DNA of 64,000 nt from contig NZ_JAUXUP010000007.1 of assembly GCF_030680935.1 (NCBI RefSeq), positions 80,297-144,296 on the forward strand, in the 5' to 3' direction. Numbering within the stretch: position 1 is the stretch's first letter; every line of letters begins with the position of its first letter. Under the pieces are notes generated by a model. The model was not told the DNA's origin. It searched no databases and worked only from the letters and a program-made list of their open reading frames with translations. Of this stretch, positions 43,364-52,810 are shown piece by piece. The translations under genes were made by a program, and so were the position numbers. The stretch is from Polaromonas sp. GTDB lineage: Bacteria > Pseudomonadota > Gammaproteobacteria > Burkholderiales > Burkholderiaceae_C.

Positions 43364-44756
43364 CAGCCACTTTCATCCGGTTGATGAGAATCGAACCCAC
43401 ACTTTTGGCGCCATAGTTGTACACATCGGCGCCCACCGCCTGGATGCCCATCAGCATGTCCTTGAGGTTGCCGGCAATCGTGATCTCCTCCACCGGAAAC
43501 GCGATGCGGCCCTTTTCAACCCAGAATCCTGACGCGCCGCGCGAGTAATCGCCGGTCACGTAGTTGACGCCCTGCCCCATCAGTTCGGTCACAAAAAGGC
43601 CGGTACCCAGTTTTTTGAGCATGGCGTCGAGGTCGTCACCCACCTTCGTCTGGCGGCTGCTCATCACCAGGTTGTGCGAGCCGCCGGCGTTGCCGGTGGT
43701 GCGCATGCCGAGCTTGCGCGCCGAGTAGGTGCTCAAAAAGTAGCCACGCACAATGCCGGCGTCCACCACCGTGCGCGCGCGGGTCTTGACGCCTTCTTCA
43801 TCAAACGGTGAGCTGCCCTTGCCTTTTTTCACGAAGGGGTCTTCCGTGATGTCAATGTGCGCCGGAAAGGCCGGCTTCCCCAGACTGTTCAGCAAAAAAG
43901 TGCTTTTGCGGTACAAAGCACCGCCGCTGATGGCCTGCACAAAACCACCCAGCAGGCCGGCGGCCAGCGGCGACTCGAATAACACCGGGCACTGCGTAGT
44001 CTTGATCTTGCGGCTGTTCAGGCGTGCCAGTGCGCGTTCGGCGGCGTAGCGACCGACGGCCTCAGGGCTGGCCAACTCGCTGGCGTCACGCATGGAGCTG
44101 TACCACGCGTCGCGCTGCATCTGGCTGCCCTTGCCGGCGATAGGCGCGACTGAAATGCTGTGCCGCGAGCTTGCATAACCACCGCGAAAACCACGCGTGT
44201 GGGCGCTGAAAAAGTGGCTCTGCTGGGCCGACACACCCGCGCCTTCGCTGTTGGTGATGCGTTTGCTGGTACCCAGCGCTGCCGCCTCGCATTGCAGTGC
44301 CAGCTGCGCCGCGCCTTCCGAATCTATAGCCCAGGGGTGAAACAGGTCGAGCTCGGGGTGCACACGCGCGATGTCGCGGTCCGCCGGAAGGCCAGAGGTT
44401 TTGTCTTCCGCAGTGAATCGGGCAATGTCGTAGGCCGCCTTGACGGTTTGTTCAATGGCGGCCTTGGAAAAGTCGCTGGTGGCCGCATTGCCGCGTTTCT
44501 GGCCGACGTACACGGTGATGCCCAAAGACTTGTCACGGTTGCGCTCGACGTTTTCAAGCTCGCCCTTGCGCACGCTGACACTCAAGCCGCAGCCTTCTGA
44601 GGCCTCGGCAGCGGCGTCGGTGGCGCCTATTTTTTTGGCATGCGCCAGCGCGCTATCGACCAATTCCTCAAAAAAATCACGGTGGTAGCTGAAACCGGAT
44701 TCAGGTTGGGCGGTTTGTTTGGGGCGGGGAGCTGTTTTGGGGGTCTTGAGGGTCAT
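43356..44756 (-). CDS. pmbA: Metalloprotease-related protein PmbA (TldE)
   Basis: 466 residues of the TldD/PmbA family. ATDAAAEASEGCGLSVSVRKGELENVERN is the N-terminal signature, and GASGFWVEKGRIAFPVEEITIAGNLKDML near the C-terminus is strongly conserved. PmbA (TldE) lacks the HExxxH zinc motif and works with TldD, which is not in the window, in peptide processing. The start at 44756 was chosen; the 25-bp space to the divergent darP gene leaves little room for promoters, so these must overlap the coding starts. Confidence 0.93.
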   Translation of the reverse strand: MTLKTPKTAPRPKQTAQPESGFSYHRDFFEELVDSALAHAKKIGATDAAAEASEGCGLSVSVRKGELENVERNRDKSLGITVYVGQKRGNAATSDFSKAAIEQTVKAAYDIARFTAEDKTSGLPADRDIARVHPELDLFHPWAIDSEGAAQLALQCEAAALGTSKRITNSEGAGVSAQQSHFFSAHTRGFRGGYASSRHSISVAPIAGKGSQMQRDAWYSSMRDASELASPEAVGRYAAERALARLNSRKIKTTQCPVLFESPLAAGLLGGFVQAISGGALYRKSTFLLNSLGKPAFPAHIDITEDPFVKKGKGSSPFDEEGVKTRARTVVDAGIVRGYFLSTYSARKLGMRTTGNAGGSHNLVMSSRQTKVGDDLDAMLKKLGTGLFVTELMGQGVNYVTGDYSRGASGFWVEKGRIAFPVEEITIAGNLKDMLMGIQAVGADVYNYGAKSVGSILINRMKVAGS

Positions 44757-44781
44757 ATGGGTAGCTATGATACTGACTGCT

Positions 44782-45369
44782 ATGAACAACAAGACTCCCA
44801 AGGCCATCAAGGGCTACTGGTCGCACGGCCGCTTCGTCAAACCCGAAGAAATCGCGCTCGAAGAAGTCGGCCCGCCGAGCAAGACCCAGCTCAAGGCCGA
44901 GGCCGATGAAAAACAGGCGCTGGGCGAAGCCCTGCTGACCTTGCGCGCCGACCTGATGGCGCGCCTGGACTTGCCGGAGAAACTGATTGACGCGATCGCC
45001 CAGGCCAAAAAGATCACCAACTTCGAGGGCAAGCGCCGCCAGATGCAGTTCATCGGCAAGTTGATGCGTCCACTGGACACCGAACCGATACGCGCCGCGA
45101 TCGACGAGCAGAAAAACGGCTCGGCCCAGCTCACGCTGGCGCTGCACCTGGCTGAGCAATGGCGCGACAAACTGATTGCCGACGACGACGCGCTGGGCGA
45201 CTGGCTCACGGAACACCCTGATACCGACGCACAGCAATTACGCGCACTGGTGCGCCAGGCGCGCAAGGACGCCAAGCCCGAGAAGCCCGGCGAAGCCCCG
45301 CGTCACGGAAAATCTTACCGAGAGATCTTTCAGCTGGTGCGCGAAGCGCTGGCGCCAGAGGCCCCATGA
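44782..45369 (+). CDS. darP: Ribosome biogenesis protein DarP (YjgA, DUF615)
   Basis: 195-residue DUF615 protein. KTPKAIKGYWSHGRFVKPEE precedes the conserved LDLPEKLIDAIAQAKKITNFEGKRRQMQFIGKLMR segment, which defines the family. In Escherichia coli YjgA binds late 50S intermediates. The ATG at 44782 gives the shortest credible start; another in-frame ATG is at 44767. Its stop overlaps the mog start by 4 bp. Confidence 0.92.
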   Translation: MNNKTPKAIKGYWSHGRFVKPEEIALEEVGPPSKTQLKAEADEKQALGEALLTLRADLMARLDLPEKLIDAIAQAKKITNFEGKRRQMQFIGKLMRPLDTEPIRAAIDEQKNGSAQLTLALHLAEQWRDKLIADDDALGDWLTEHPDTDAQQLRALVRQARKDAKPEKPGEAPRHGKSYREIFQLVREALAPEAP

Positions 45370-45959
45370 GCGGCCCCGTCGATACGGTGAAGATAGGCAT
45401 CGTCTCGGTCAGTGACCGCGCCTCCAGTGGTGTGTATGAAGACAAGGGTTTGCCGGCGCTGAAAGAATGGCTGGGCCGCGCCCTGCTCAACCCGCTGGAA
45501 TTTGCAGAACGCCTGATCCCGGATGAACAGGCGCAGATCAGCGCCACCCTGATCGAACTTGTTGACGCTGGCTGCTGCCTGGTGCTGACCACCGGCGGCA
45601 CCGGCCCTGCCCTGCGCGATGTCACGCCAGAAGCTACGCTGGCCGTGGCGCACAAGGACATGCCGGGGTTTGGTGAGCAGATGCGCCAGATCAGCCTCAA
45701 GTTTGTGCCCACCGCCATCCTGTCACGCCAGGTCGCGGTCGTGCGGGACCAAAGTCTGATTCTGAATCTGCCGGGTCAACCCAAGGCGATTGCCGAAACG
45801 CTGGAAGGCCTGAAAAACGCCGATGGCACGCAAGCCGTGGCCGGTATTTTTGCCGCCGTGCCGTACTGCGTCGACCTGATAGGCGGGCCTTACCTGGAAA
45901 CCGACGATGCCGTTTGCAAGGCGTTCAGACCCAAGTCGGCGCTGCGGCCTGCACGCTGA
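45366..45959 (+). CDS. mog: Molybdopterin adenylyltransferase
   Basis: 197-residue MogA-type enzyme that adenylates molybdopterin before molybdenum insertion. KIGIVSVSDRASSGVYEDKG and the catalytic-site LTTGGTGPALRDVTPEAT are visible. It is needed for the molybdenum cofactor of NasA encoded 8 kb away. It overlaps darP and is convergent with the DUF349 gene. Confidence 0.94.
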   Translation: MSGPVDTVKIGIVSVSDRASSGVYEDKGLPALKEWLGRALLNPLEFAERLIPDEQAQISATLIELVDAGCCLVLTTGGTGPALRDVTPEATLAVAHKDMPGFGEQMRQISLKFVPTAILSRQVAVVRDQSLILNLPGQPKAIAETLEGLKNADGTQAVAGIFAAVPYCVDLIGGPYLETDDAVCKAFRPKSALRPAR

Positions 45960-45962
45960 GCA

Positions 45963-45980
45963 GCCGCCCCTCAGGGCGGC
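45963..45980. terminator. Hairpin between convergent mog and DUF349 gene
   Basis: GCCGCCC-CTCA-GGGCGGC is a perfect 7-bp stem with a four-base loop in the 30-bp gap between the two stop codons. It has no long T-run on either side. Confidence 0.55.
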
Positions 45981-45989
45981 GCTCGCTTT

Positions 45990-48845
45990 CTAGCGCTTGA
46001 GCAGGGCCTTCAGCGCGTTCTGCACACGCCGTGCATTGCCGGCGTCAAAACTGGCGGCCAGCACCTTGGCCGCATCTTCACCCCAGGTTTCTGCCGGCGC
46101 AGGCGCATTGCGCTTGGTCAACAACTGCAGCTGCAACATGCGGCGCGCACTGATGTGTTCGGCGGGCGTTGGCAACTCGGCAGCGATTTCGAGGCGCAGC
46201 AGCGCCTCGGACGCGTCTTTGCCCGGTGCGCCACCCAGCGCCTGAACCCAGCTGCTGCGCACCGCAGGCGTGACCAGCTTGCCGAGCTCTTGTGCGGCAG
46301 GCAATTGCGCCGGATCGCGCTTTTCCCAGGCAGTCAGCAAATTCGTCAACACTTCACCGTGCGCCTGCATCGACAGCTTTTTAAGGGCCTGGTTGGCCGC
46401 TTCAAATGCCTCGCGCTGGGCGCGGAAGGCGGCGTCACCCAACCGAGGGCCGCGCTCCTCAAAAGCCGGGCGCTCGCCGCGATCAGGACGCGCCTCAAAG
46501 CTGCGCTCCGGGCGATAAGGCTCAAACTTGTTGTCGGTGCTGGCGCGCGGGCCGCCGGGCTTGCCACCCGGGCGTGCATCCTTGCGGTCACCAAATTTGC
46601 CGCCACGCCCTCCTGCAGAGGCAGGTTCGGCCTTGCGCATGCCCGGTCGGTCGTCCCCACGCATGGCCACCACCGGCTTGGGGGCTGGTTTGGGCGCGGG
46701 CGGTGGTGCGGCAGCTTCCGCGGGTGCGGGGGCCGCGACCTCAGCTTCGGCTTCGGCTTCGGCTTGCGGCTCAGAAGATGCTTCCACTTCAGTTGGCGCA
46801 ACATCCGCCGCCACTTCAGGCGCTATGATTTCGGTAGCTGCTTGCGCAGTTGGCGCATGGGCTGTAGCCTGATTTACCTCCGAAACCGGTGCCTCTTGGG
46901 CAGCGGGCGTCGGATTTGACACTTCAGGCGTTGCAGCCGCTGCGGGGACCGGCACCTGACCGCGAACCACCGCTTCCAGTGCTTTGGCGGCGGCGTGAAT
47001 CTTCTGCGCATCACCCGTGGCGGCAGCGGCCTCCACCGCTTTGGCTGCTTCCAGTACGTGGCGGTCATGTTCACCCAGAGCCGACGCGGCTTTCTCGCGC
47101 TCGGCGGTCTTGCGCTGGAAGGCATCGTCAATCGGCTTGCGGAAGGCGTCCCAGAGCTTTTGCTCCTGCTTGCGCTCAATCGGAACGGCCTGGGCCTCGT
47201 GCTGCCAGCGCTGCTGCAGGTGTTTGACCGCATCAATATGCAGTTGCGGCTCGGCGCCCAGCACCTGGGCTTCTTCAATCATGGCCTTGCGGCGCGCCAG
47301 GCTGTCCGAACGCGCAGCCCTGAGACCGGCGTCGGCCGCGTCCATGGCCGCTTTCCACTGCGGCTGGATCTCGGCAAAGGCCTTTTCGCTCAGGTGACCG
47401 GCCGCCGTCCATTTCTCTACAAACCCATTGAGGCTGCGGATCTGGTGCTTCCAGTCGGTGTTGCCCTTGTTGGCTTCGGCCCAGGCCAGCACCTCGTCGA
47501 TCAGCAGGCGGCGTTCGGCCTTGACGACTTCGCTTTGCTCCTTGACTTTCTCCAGCCAGACCTCAACCACCTTGTGGGCCTCGTTGCAGGCGTCGTCAAA
47601 ACGCTTCCACATGGCGTGGTTGGGCGTGCCCCCCTGGTCGCTGGTCTTCCAGAGCTCGCGCATGGTGCGCAGCGCCTCTTGCTGCTTGCGCCCGCCCAGC
47701 GGCTTGGCGACCAACGCTTCAGCCTTGGCCACCAGCTCCTCGCGGATCTGGTCGGCGCGCCACCGTTGCCAGCCTTCCAGTTCGCCAGCTGCCGTGAGCG
47801 CCGCATGGGCGGCTGCCTCCAGCGCATTGTCGATGTTGCGGATGTTTTCCTTCAGTGCCTGGCGCAGTTCGGCAGCCACTTTGGGGGTGGACTTGCCGTG
47901 GCCTTCGGTGACTTCATGCTCCAGTTTGGCGAGCGCAGCCTGCACGATGGCGGTCGATTTTTCGCGCATCTCCTTGAGCACGGCAGGATCGATTTTTACC
48001 TTTGGCGCCCGCGCGGGATGATCGCCCGCTAGGGCGTCACCGCCGCGTGGTGTGCCACGCGCTGCGCGCAACTCGTCAGCCCAGACCGGCACCGCCGGCA
48101 GCGGCGCCACTGCGTCTTCGGCGGCGGCAACCGCCAGCGCCAGCGCGGCCTGAAACGCTTCCCACACCGCCAGCAACTGGCCGCGCGAGGCGTCGAGCAT
48201 GGGCGGAAATTTGGCATCCACACTGGGCCAGTTGCTGTCTTGCGCCAGCGCATCAGCCTCCGTCTGCCAGTGGGTCACGTCGGCACGCAAAGTGTCCCAG
48301 GCCGACTGTGCATCGCGCCAGGGTTTGGTGGACAGCACCTCTACCCTCTGGGCCATCAGCACCGCCGCCTCACGTTGTACCTGCGCGCGGTGCTGCAGGT
48401 CTTCAATCGTCTTGACGCGGTCGGCCAGTTGCGCCTTGAGACCAGCCAGCGGCTCGCGCGACAGCGGCGCCCCAGCCTTGGCGGCGTCGCGCTGCCAGGC
48501 CAGCGCATCAGCAAGATTGAGCTTTTTAAGGCCCATGAGGGCCGCGCCTTTGTCGGCCCACTCGGCGGCTACCGTTTCCTGGCTTTTGAGGCGCTTGGCT
48601 TCGTCCAGCTTCTCTTTCAGTGGCTTGGCTGCGCCTTTGTCCCGGTTGGCCAGGTCTTTGTACACCTCGGCCATCTGCTCAGCGCCGGGATCGGTGGCCA
48701 GCCATTCGCGGATGCGGGCGGTGCGCTCGCCCGAAGTGGGCGCAGAAAAAGCGCCACCCGTCAAACCGTCCAGAGGATGGCTGTCGGTACTCTTGGTGGA
48801 AGGCGTTTTCACGGCGGAGGTATCGGGCTTGGCAGATTTGGACAT
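45990..48845 (-). CDS. Large DUF349 domain-containing protein
   Basis: About 951 residues, mostly helical and rich in Ala, Glu, Lys and Gln. Two DUF349-like modules with the W...F pattern are seen, one around MWKRFDDACNEAHKVVEVWL and one around LWDAFRKPIDDAFQRKTAER. Between them and the C-terminus is a low-complexity linker of Ala, Pro and Glu, part of which comes from repeat copy H. It is followed by a Gly/Arg/Lys-rich patch (GGRGGKFGDRKDARPGG) reminiscent of RNA-binding RGG boxes. The function is unknown. An alternative ATG at 48860 would add five residues; neither start has a clear ribosome-binding site. Confidence 0.8.
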   Translation of the reverse strand: MSKSAKPDTSAVKTPSTKSTDSHPLDGLTGGAFSAPTSGERTARIREWLATDPGAEQMAEVYKDLANRDKGAAKPLKEKLDEAKRLKSQETVAAEWADKGAALMGLKKLNLADALAWQRDAAKAGAPLSREPLAGLKAQLADRVKTIEDLQHRAQVQREAAVLMAQRVEVLSTKPWRDAQSAWDTLRADVTHWQTEADALAQDSNWPSVDAKFPPMLDASRGQLLAVWEAFQAALALAVAAAEDAVAPLPAVPVWADELRAARGTPRGGDALAGDHPARAPKVKIDPAVLKEMREKSTAIVQAALAKLEHEVTEGHGKSTPKVAAELRQALKENIRNIDNALEAAAHAALTAAGELEGWQRWRADQIREELVAKAEALVAKPLGGRKQQEALRTMRELWKTSDQGGTPNHAMWKRFDDACNEAHKVVEVWLEKVKEQSEVVKAERRLLIDEVLAWAEANKGNTDWKHQIRSLNGFVEKWTAAGHLSEKAFAEIQPQWKAAMDAADAGLRAARSDSLARRKAMIEEAQVLGAEPQLHIDAVKHLQQRWQHEAQAVPIERKQEQKLWDAFRKPIDDAFQRKTAEREKAASALGEHDRHVLEAAKAVEAAAATGDAQKIHAAAKALEAVVRGQVPVPAAAATPEVSNPTPAAQEAPVSEVNQATAHAPTAQAATEIIAPEVAADVAPTEVEASSEPQAEAEAEAEVAAPAPAEAAAPPPAPKPAPKPVVAMRGDDRPGMRKAEPASAGGRGGKFGDRKDARPGGKPGGPRASTDNKFEPYRPERSFEARPDRGERPAFEERGPRLGDAAFRAQREAFEAANQALKKLSMQAHGEVLTNLLTAWEKRDPAQLPAAQELGKLVTPAVRSSWVQALGGAPGKDASEALLRLEIAAELPTPAEHISARRMLQLQLLTKRNAPAPAETWGEDAAKVLAASFDAGNARRVQNALKALLKR
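46819..46886 (+). repeat. Dispersed repeat, copy H, inside the DUF349 gene
   Basis: GCGCTATGATTTCGGTAGCTG, CTTGCGCAGTTGG and ATGGGCTGTAGCCTGATTT follow the consensus order. The gene reads the opposite strand, so the repeat adds about 22 residues of Ala/Thr/Glu-rich linker. Confidence 0.75.
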
Positions 48846-49700
48846 GGGGGAACGCAGCATAAAGGTAAGTGGATCGGTGAAGCGGGGGTCTTCAGCAATC
48901 AGGAAATTACAGGTCTGACCTCAAGCCCTCGGCTGTTGGCGTCAAAGGTGAAGGCCGGACCGGCGTCAAAAAGCGGCGCTGCAGAACAGGTATCTACAGC
49001 CCCAACCAAAGCTTCAGGAATAAAGCAATGCAGGTATTTTCGCCGTTTTTAGGGCGTCGCCCAATTAACTTGTCCAGCCGCCTTCATGCAGCCGTCAGAA
49101 CAGGGCCTGTAGCCCGCTGCTTGCGTGCATCAGACCCCGCCTGTATCACTGCATATATATAAGGACGTCGGCCCCATAAAAAAACCCCGGGCAGCGAGGC
49201 CGACCGGGGCTGACGGCGGGCGTGATGCTCATGCCGTCGGGCTTCGCAAAGAAGAGAAGATCGTCTCCAGTGCGATGAAAGCAAGTGATTGCTCTCAGTT
49301 TTACCAGGGTTGGTTACCCGGCGAATGCTTGAGATGCTCAAGCACTTGCAGATTAATCCTGTCGGCAGCTTGGTGCAAGCCCAAATTTGTAATCAATTTC
49401 GTCTCTGCGATTGAAAATTCTGACGGCTTTACCCGGCACGCATTTGTCCTACAGACATATCAGACTTTCGCCAAACCCAGCCTTCCAGCGCCACAGGCGC
49501 ATGTTCTGGTGATTTCTGCAAATCTGATGCAAGCGTTTGATTTGAGGACAAAACAGCCCGTACCCAGGTTTCAAAGTATGGGTTTTTGGCCAGCTAGAGG
49601 TAGAACCTCAAAAAAGCCAAAATCGGCGAAAACAGGCGCTTGGAAGCCCTGGATGGCCTATTTAATATCGTTTTGTGTATATTACTTTAACTTTATATTA
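48846..49700. other. ~850-bp region without a recognised gene
   Basis: Several short open frames are present but none has recognisable content, conserved motifs or a good ribosome-binding site. A strong minus-strand terminator-like hairpin lies at 49177-49206: CCCCGG and CCGGGG arms followed by seven T residues (read on the minus strand). No minus-strand gene upstream of it was found. Base composition becomes AT-rich from 49600 to 49720. Confidence 0.6.
49179..49206 (-). terminator. Orphan intrinsic terminator
   Basis: On the minus strand CCCCGG ... CCGGGG with a 13-base loop is followed by TTTTTTT. It has the shape of an attenuator, about 320 bp upstream of the DUF349 gene start on the same strand. 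A 28-codon ORF beginning MSITPAVSPG crosses it. Confidence 0.55.
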
Positions 49701-49730
49701 TTGACATGTTATTTAGACGCCCCCTAGAAT
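49701..49730 (+). promoter_or_regulatory. Sigma-70 promoter for the transglycosylase gene
   Basis: TTGACA (49701-49706) and TAGAAT (49725-49730) are separated by 18 bp, with an AT-rich tract upstream. The leader to the ATG at 49887 is about 150 nt. Confidence 0.75.
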
Positions 49731-49886
49731 CCGCCATCCCAAGATAAAACTAAGGGACAACCCGAATCCGCTGCCGAACCCGGCAAAGTCAGACAAGGGG
49801 TCAACACCCCCAAGGCAAGCCCTTGGTTTGATGGCGACCCAATCAAAGTGCTTGGCTCAAAAAGCCGGTACGTAGAAAGGAGTGCT

Positions 49887-50753
49887 ATGACAGCGCTAGG
49901 ACAATCCAGCCCCGCATTGATGATGCGCAGGCTTCAGAAGAATATTGGCAACAGTCTTGCAAACATTGCCGACGACATCGCTCAAGGCTTTTTCGAGATC
50001 ACCCACAACAGCTTTGCCCTGGTCGGGCTGGCCGTCGTGTTTGCGGTGATCATGCTCACCGCGCGGCCCGACCTGCGTCAGGCGGGTGAAGCAAAACTCA
50101 TGGGCTGGTTGCTGGAACGCCAGGAGGCGGCCATAGGTTATACCGAGCCCGACGCGGTTGACCGCGCCACGGCGGCCAACCCCAAAGACCTGCCCCGGCA
50201 ACAGGCGGCCGTCGCCTATTGGCTGAGCAAAAAATATGGCATTGCACCAGAACCTTTGAGTGTGCTGGTAGCCGAGGCCTTTGAAATTGGCCAAAAAGTC
50301 AAACTCGACCCGACCCTGATTCTGGCCATCATGGCAATCGAGTCGGGTTTTAATCCGTTTGCACAAAGCCCGGTCGGCGCCCAGGGCCTGATGCAGGTCA
50401 TGACCAACATTCACCACGCCAAGTATGAAAACTTTGGCGGCAAGCTGGCTGCGTTTGACCCGGTTACCAACCTGCGCGTGGGTGTCAAGGTGCTGCAGGA
50501 ATGTATCGCCCGCGCTGGTTCGGTCGAAGCCGGCCTGAAGTACTACGTGGGCGCGGCCAATCTCGAAAGCGACGGCGGTTACGCCGCCAAGGTGATGGCC
50601 GAACACGCCCGCCTGCTGGCTGTTGTCAGTGGTCGGGCACCGACCTACCAGCCGACCGTGCGCCCGCCCCTTGCCATTCCAGCGTCCATGCCCGCTGATA
50701 TGGAATCTGCAGACAAGACCCCCGAGAAGATCGCCAGCCTGGCCATTTCCTGA
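49887..50753 (+). CDS. Membrane-anchored lytic transglycosylase (SLT domain)
   Basis: 288 residues. A single transmembrane helix (about 44-62) anchors the protein, and the SLT domain (about 130-240) follows. ILAIMAIESGFNPFAQSPVGAQGLMQVM contains the catalytic Glu and the GLMQ motif of family GH23 lysozyme-like transglycosylases. It would cleave peptidoglycan glycan strands in the periplasm. The start at 49887 is preceded by AAAGGAG. The C-terminal tail is Pro-rich. It stands alone upstream of glyA. Confidence 0.9.
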   Translation: MTALGQSSPALMMRRLQKNIGNSLANIADDIAQGFFEITHNSFALVGLAVVFAVIMLTARPDLRQAGEAKLMGWLLERQEAAIGYTEPDAVDRATAANPKDLPRQQAAVAYWLSKKYGIAPEPLSVLVAEAFEIGQKVKLDPTLILAIMAIESGFNPFAQSPVGAQGLMQVMTNIHHAKYENFGGKLAAFDPVTNLRVGVKVLQECIARAGSVEAGLKYYVGAANLESDGGYAAKVMAEHARLLAVVSGRAPTYQPTVRPPLAIPASMPADMESADKTPEKIASLAIS

Positions 50754-50863
50754 GCCACCCAAGCTTCATGGACGCCGCCTGGGGCCGCTTCTGGCCGAAG
50801 ACCGGCGCTGCGTCCGTTACACTAGCACCGTGCGCAACTGGCGATAAGCAGCCCCCTACAGAA

Positions 50864-51001
50864 AGGGCGCTTGCTGACGTGGGATACCACTGGGAAGCGC
50901 ACCGCTGACCTCATGCAGTGAGTACAGCGTTCAGCCGTTCGCCTGGGCAGCCCTTGTTTCATCGACCAGATGGCAGGGACCACGTCTTTAAAGGACTGCC
51001 A
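50864..51001 (+). promoter_or_regulatory. ZTP (pfl) riboswitch controlling glyA
   Basis: The aptamer shows GGGCGCTTGCTGACGTGGG, ATACCACTGGGAAGCGC and, 3' side, CCGTTCGCCTGGGCAG. These match the pfl/ZTP riboswitch core: GTGGGA-ACCAC hairpin, GGGAAGCG and the terminal CGCCTGGGCA pseudoknot strand. Downstream, TGGCAG (50971-50976) can pair with CTGCCA (50996-51001), burying AAAGGA and the first base of the glyA ATG. This suggests translational control. ZTP signals low folate, and glyA is a usual target. GGCAG of the aptamer end could alternatively pair with CTGCC at the start codon. Confidence 0.82.
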
Positions 51002-52245
51002 TGTACAACCGCACCATTCTTGTAGAACAAACCGACCCTGAGCTGTGGGCCGCCATCCTGGCGGAAAACGCGCGCCAGGAACACCACATCGAGCTGATCG
51101 CCAGCGAGAACTACGCCTCGCCCGCGGTCATGGCCGCGCAAGGCTCGCAACTCACCAACAAATACGCCGAGGGCTACCCGGGACGCCGTTATTACGGTGG
51201 CTGTGAACATGTGGACGTGGCCGAGCAACTGGCGATTGACCGCGTCAAGCAAATATTCGGCGCTGAAGCCGCCAACGTACAGGCGCACTGCGGCGCATCG
51301 GCCAATGAAGCTGTCTTTCTGGCTTTTCTCAAGCCCGGCGACACCATCATGGGCATGAGCCTGGCTGAAGGCGGCCACCTGACCCACGGCATGGCTCTCA
51401 ATATGAGCGGTAAATGGTTCAATGTCGTGAGTTACGGCTTGAACGACAAGGAAGAAATCGACTACGACGCCATGGAGCGCAAAGCCCATGAAAGCAAGCC
51501 CAAGCTGATCATTGCCGGCGCGTCTGCCTATTCACTGGGCATTGACTTCGCGCGGTTCGCCAAGGTAGCCAAAGATGTCGGTGCGATTTTCATGGTCGAC
51601 ATGGCGCACTACGCCGGTCTGATCGCCGCAGGCGTGTACCCCAACCCGGTGCCACATGCCGACATCGTGACCTCGACCACCCACAAAAGCCTGCGCGGCC
51701 CACGCGGCGGCATCATCCTGATGAAAGCCGAGCACGAAAAGGCCATCAACAGCGCCATTTTCCCCGGCCTGCAGGGCGGCCCGCTGATGCATGTGATTGC
51801 GGCCAAGGCGGTGGCGTTCAAAGAGGCCTTGACGCCCGAGTTCAAGACCTACCAGCAGCAGGTCCTGAAAAACGCAAAAATTGTGGCTGAAACCCTCACA
51901 CAGCGCGGGCTGCGCATCGTCAGCGGCCGCACCGAAAGCCATCTGATGCTGGTGGACCTGCGCGCAAAAGGCATCACCGGCAAGGAAGCCGAGGCCGTGC
52001 TGGGCAGCGCGCATATGACCATCAACAAGAACGCCATCCCCAACGACCCGGAAAAGCCGATGGTCACCAGCGGCGTACGCATTGGCACCCCGGCCATGAC
52101 CACCCGCGGCTTCAAGGACGAAGAGGCGCGTTTGACCGCCAACCTGATCGCAGACGTGCTCGACAATCCGCGCGACACTGCAAACATCGAAGCGGTCCGC
52201 GCCAAGGTCAACGCGCTGACCAGCCGTTTCCCAGTTTATCGCTAG
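51001..52245 (+). CDS. glyA: Serine hydroxymethyltransferase
   Basis: 414-residue PLP enzyme that converts serine and tetrahydrofolate to glycine and methylene-tetrahydrofolate. [38 protein letters not shown] and [15 protein letters not shown] (PLP Lys) are all visible. Full length. The start lies in a hairpin of the upstream ZTP riboswitch. nrdR follows on the same strand after 99 bp, as commonly seen. Confidence 0.98.
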   Translation: MYNRTILVEQTDPELWAAILAENARQEHHIELIASENYASPAVMAAQGSQLTNKYAEGYPGRRYYGGCEHVDVAEQLAIDRVKQIFGAEAANVQAHCGASANEAVFLAFLKPGDTIMGMSLAEGGHLTHGMALNMSGKWFNVVSYGLNDKEEIDYDAMERKAHESKPKLIIAGASAYSLGIDFARFAKVAKDVGAIFMVDMAHYAGLIAAGVYPNPVPHADIVTSTTHKSLRGPRGGIILMKAEHEKAINSAIFPGLQGGPLMHVIAAKAVAFKEALTPEFKTYQQQVLKNAKIVAETLTQRGLRIVSGRTESHLMLVDLRAKGITGKEAEAVLGSAHMTINKNAIPNDPEKPMVTSGVRIGTPAMTTRGFKDEEARLTANLIADVLDNPRDTANIEAVRAKVNALTSRFPVYR

Positions 52246-52262
52246 ATCCGCAGTAGCGCTCA

Positions 52263-52331
52263 GCCGCTATTATTTTTATAGCTGCCTGCGCATACCCAAT
52301 AAGGGCTGGAGGCCAATTTTGCTTATAACTT
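52263..52331 (+). repeat. Dispersed repeat, copy I, between glyA and nrdR
   Basis: CCGCTATTATTTTTATAGCTG, CCTGCGCATACC and AATAAGGGCTGGAGGCC followed by AATTTTGCTTATAAC give the copy closest to consensus. It ends 13 bp before the nrdR ATG and so lies in its leader. Confidence 0.85.
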
Positions 52332-52344
52332 CAGGCAAGGCAGC

Positions 52345-52794
52345 ATGAAGTGCCCCTTTTGCAGCAACCTCGAAACCCAGGTGGTCGAAACCCGGGTGTC
52401 GGAAGACGCAGACTTCATACGCCGCCGCCGCCAGTGCGGCGCGTGTGAAAAGCGTTTCACCACCTATGAGCGGCCCGACGTCAACTTTCCGGCTATCGTC
52501 AAAAAGGACGGGCGCCGCATTGAATACAAACGCAGCAAAATCCTCGAATCCATGAGCCTGGCGCTGCGCAAACGCCCAGTCAGCACCGAGCAGGTGGACT
52601 CGGCGATTGAGCGTATCGAAGAAAAACTGCTGAACCTGGGCCTGCGCGAGGTCCCCTCCACCCGACTGGGTGAACTGGTCATGCGCGAACTCAAAAAACT
52701 CGACAAAGTCGCCTACGTACGTTTTGCCAGCGTTTACCGGAGTTTTGAGGATATTGATGAGTTCAAGACGCTGGTGGATGAGGTGCGGCGGTAG
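52345..52794 (+). CDS. nrdR: Transcriptional repressor NrdR
   Basis: 149-residue zinc-ribbon/ATP-cone repressor of ribonucleotide reductase genes. The zinc cysteines are in [11 protein letters not shown] and [13 protein letters not shown]. The ATP-cone follows with [28 protein letters not shown]. The ending [14 protein letters not shown] is typical. It is full length. AGGCAAGG stands before the ATG. It is convergent with the pilE gene. Confidence 0.97.
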   Translation: MKCPFCSNLETQVVETRVSEDADFIRRRRQCGACEKRFTTYERPDVNFPAIVKKDGRRIEYKRSKILESMSLALRKRPVSTEQVDSAIERIEEKLLNLGLREVPSTRLGELVMRELKKLDKVAYVRFASVYRSFEDIDEFKTLVDEVRR

Positions 52795-52810
52795 GCCGCA
52801 GAGACCAAGC

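Noticed and set aside
49084..49341. 85-codon minus-strand ORF before the DUF349 gene
   Set aside because: Crosses the orphan terminator and has no recognisable content. It could only be a leader peptide, for which evidence is lacking.
49125..49727. 200-codon plus-strand ORF in the gap before the transglycosylase
   Set aside because: No motif, no ribosome-binding site, changing base composition along its length, and it runs through the terminator hairpin and the promoter.
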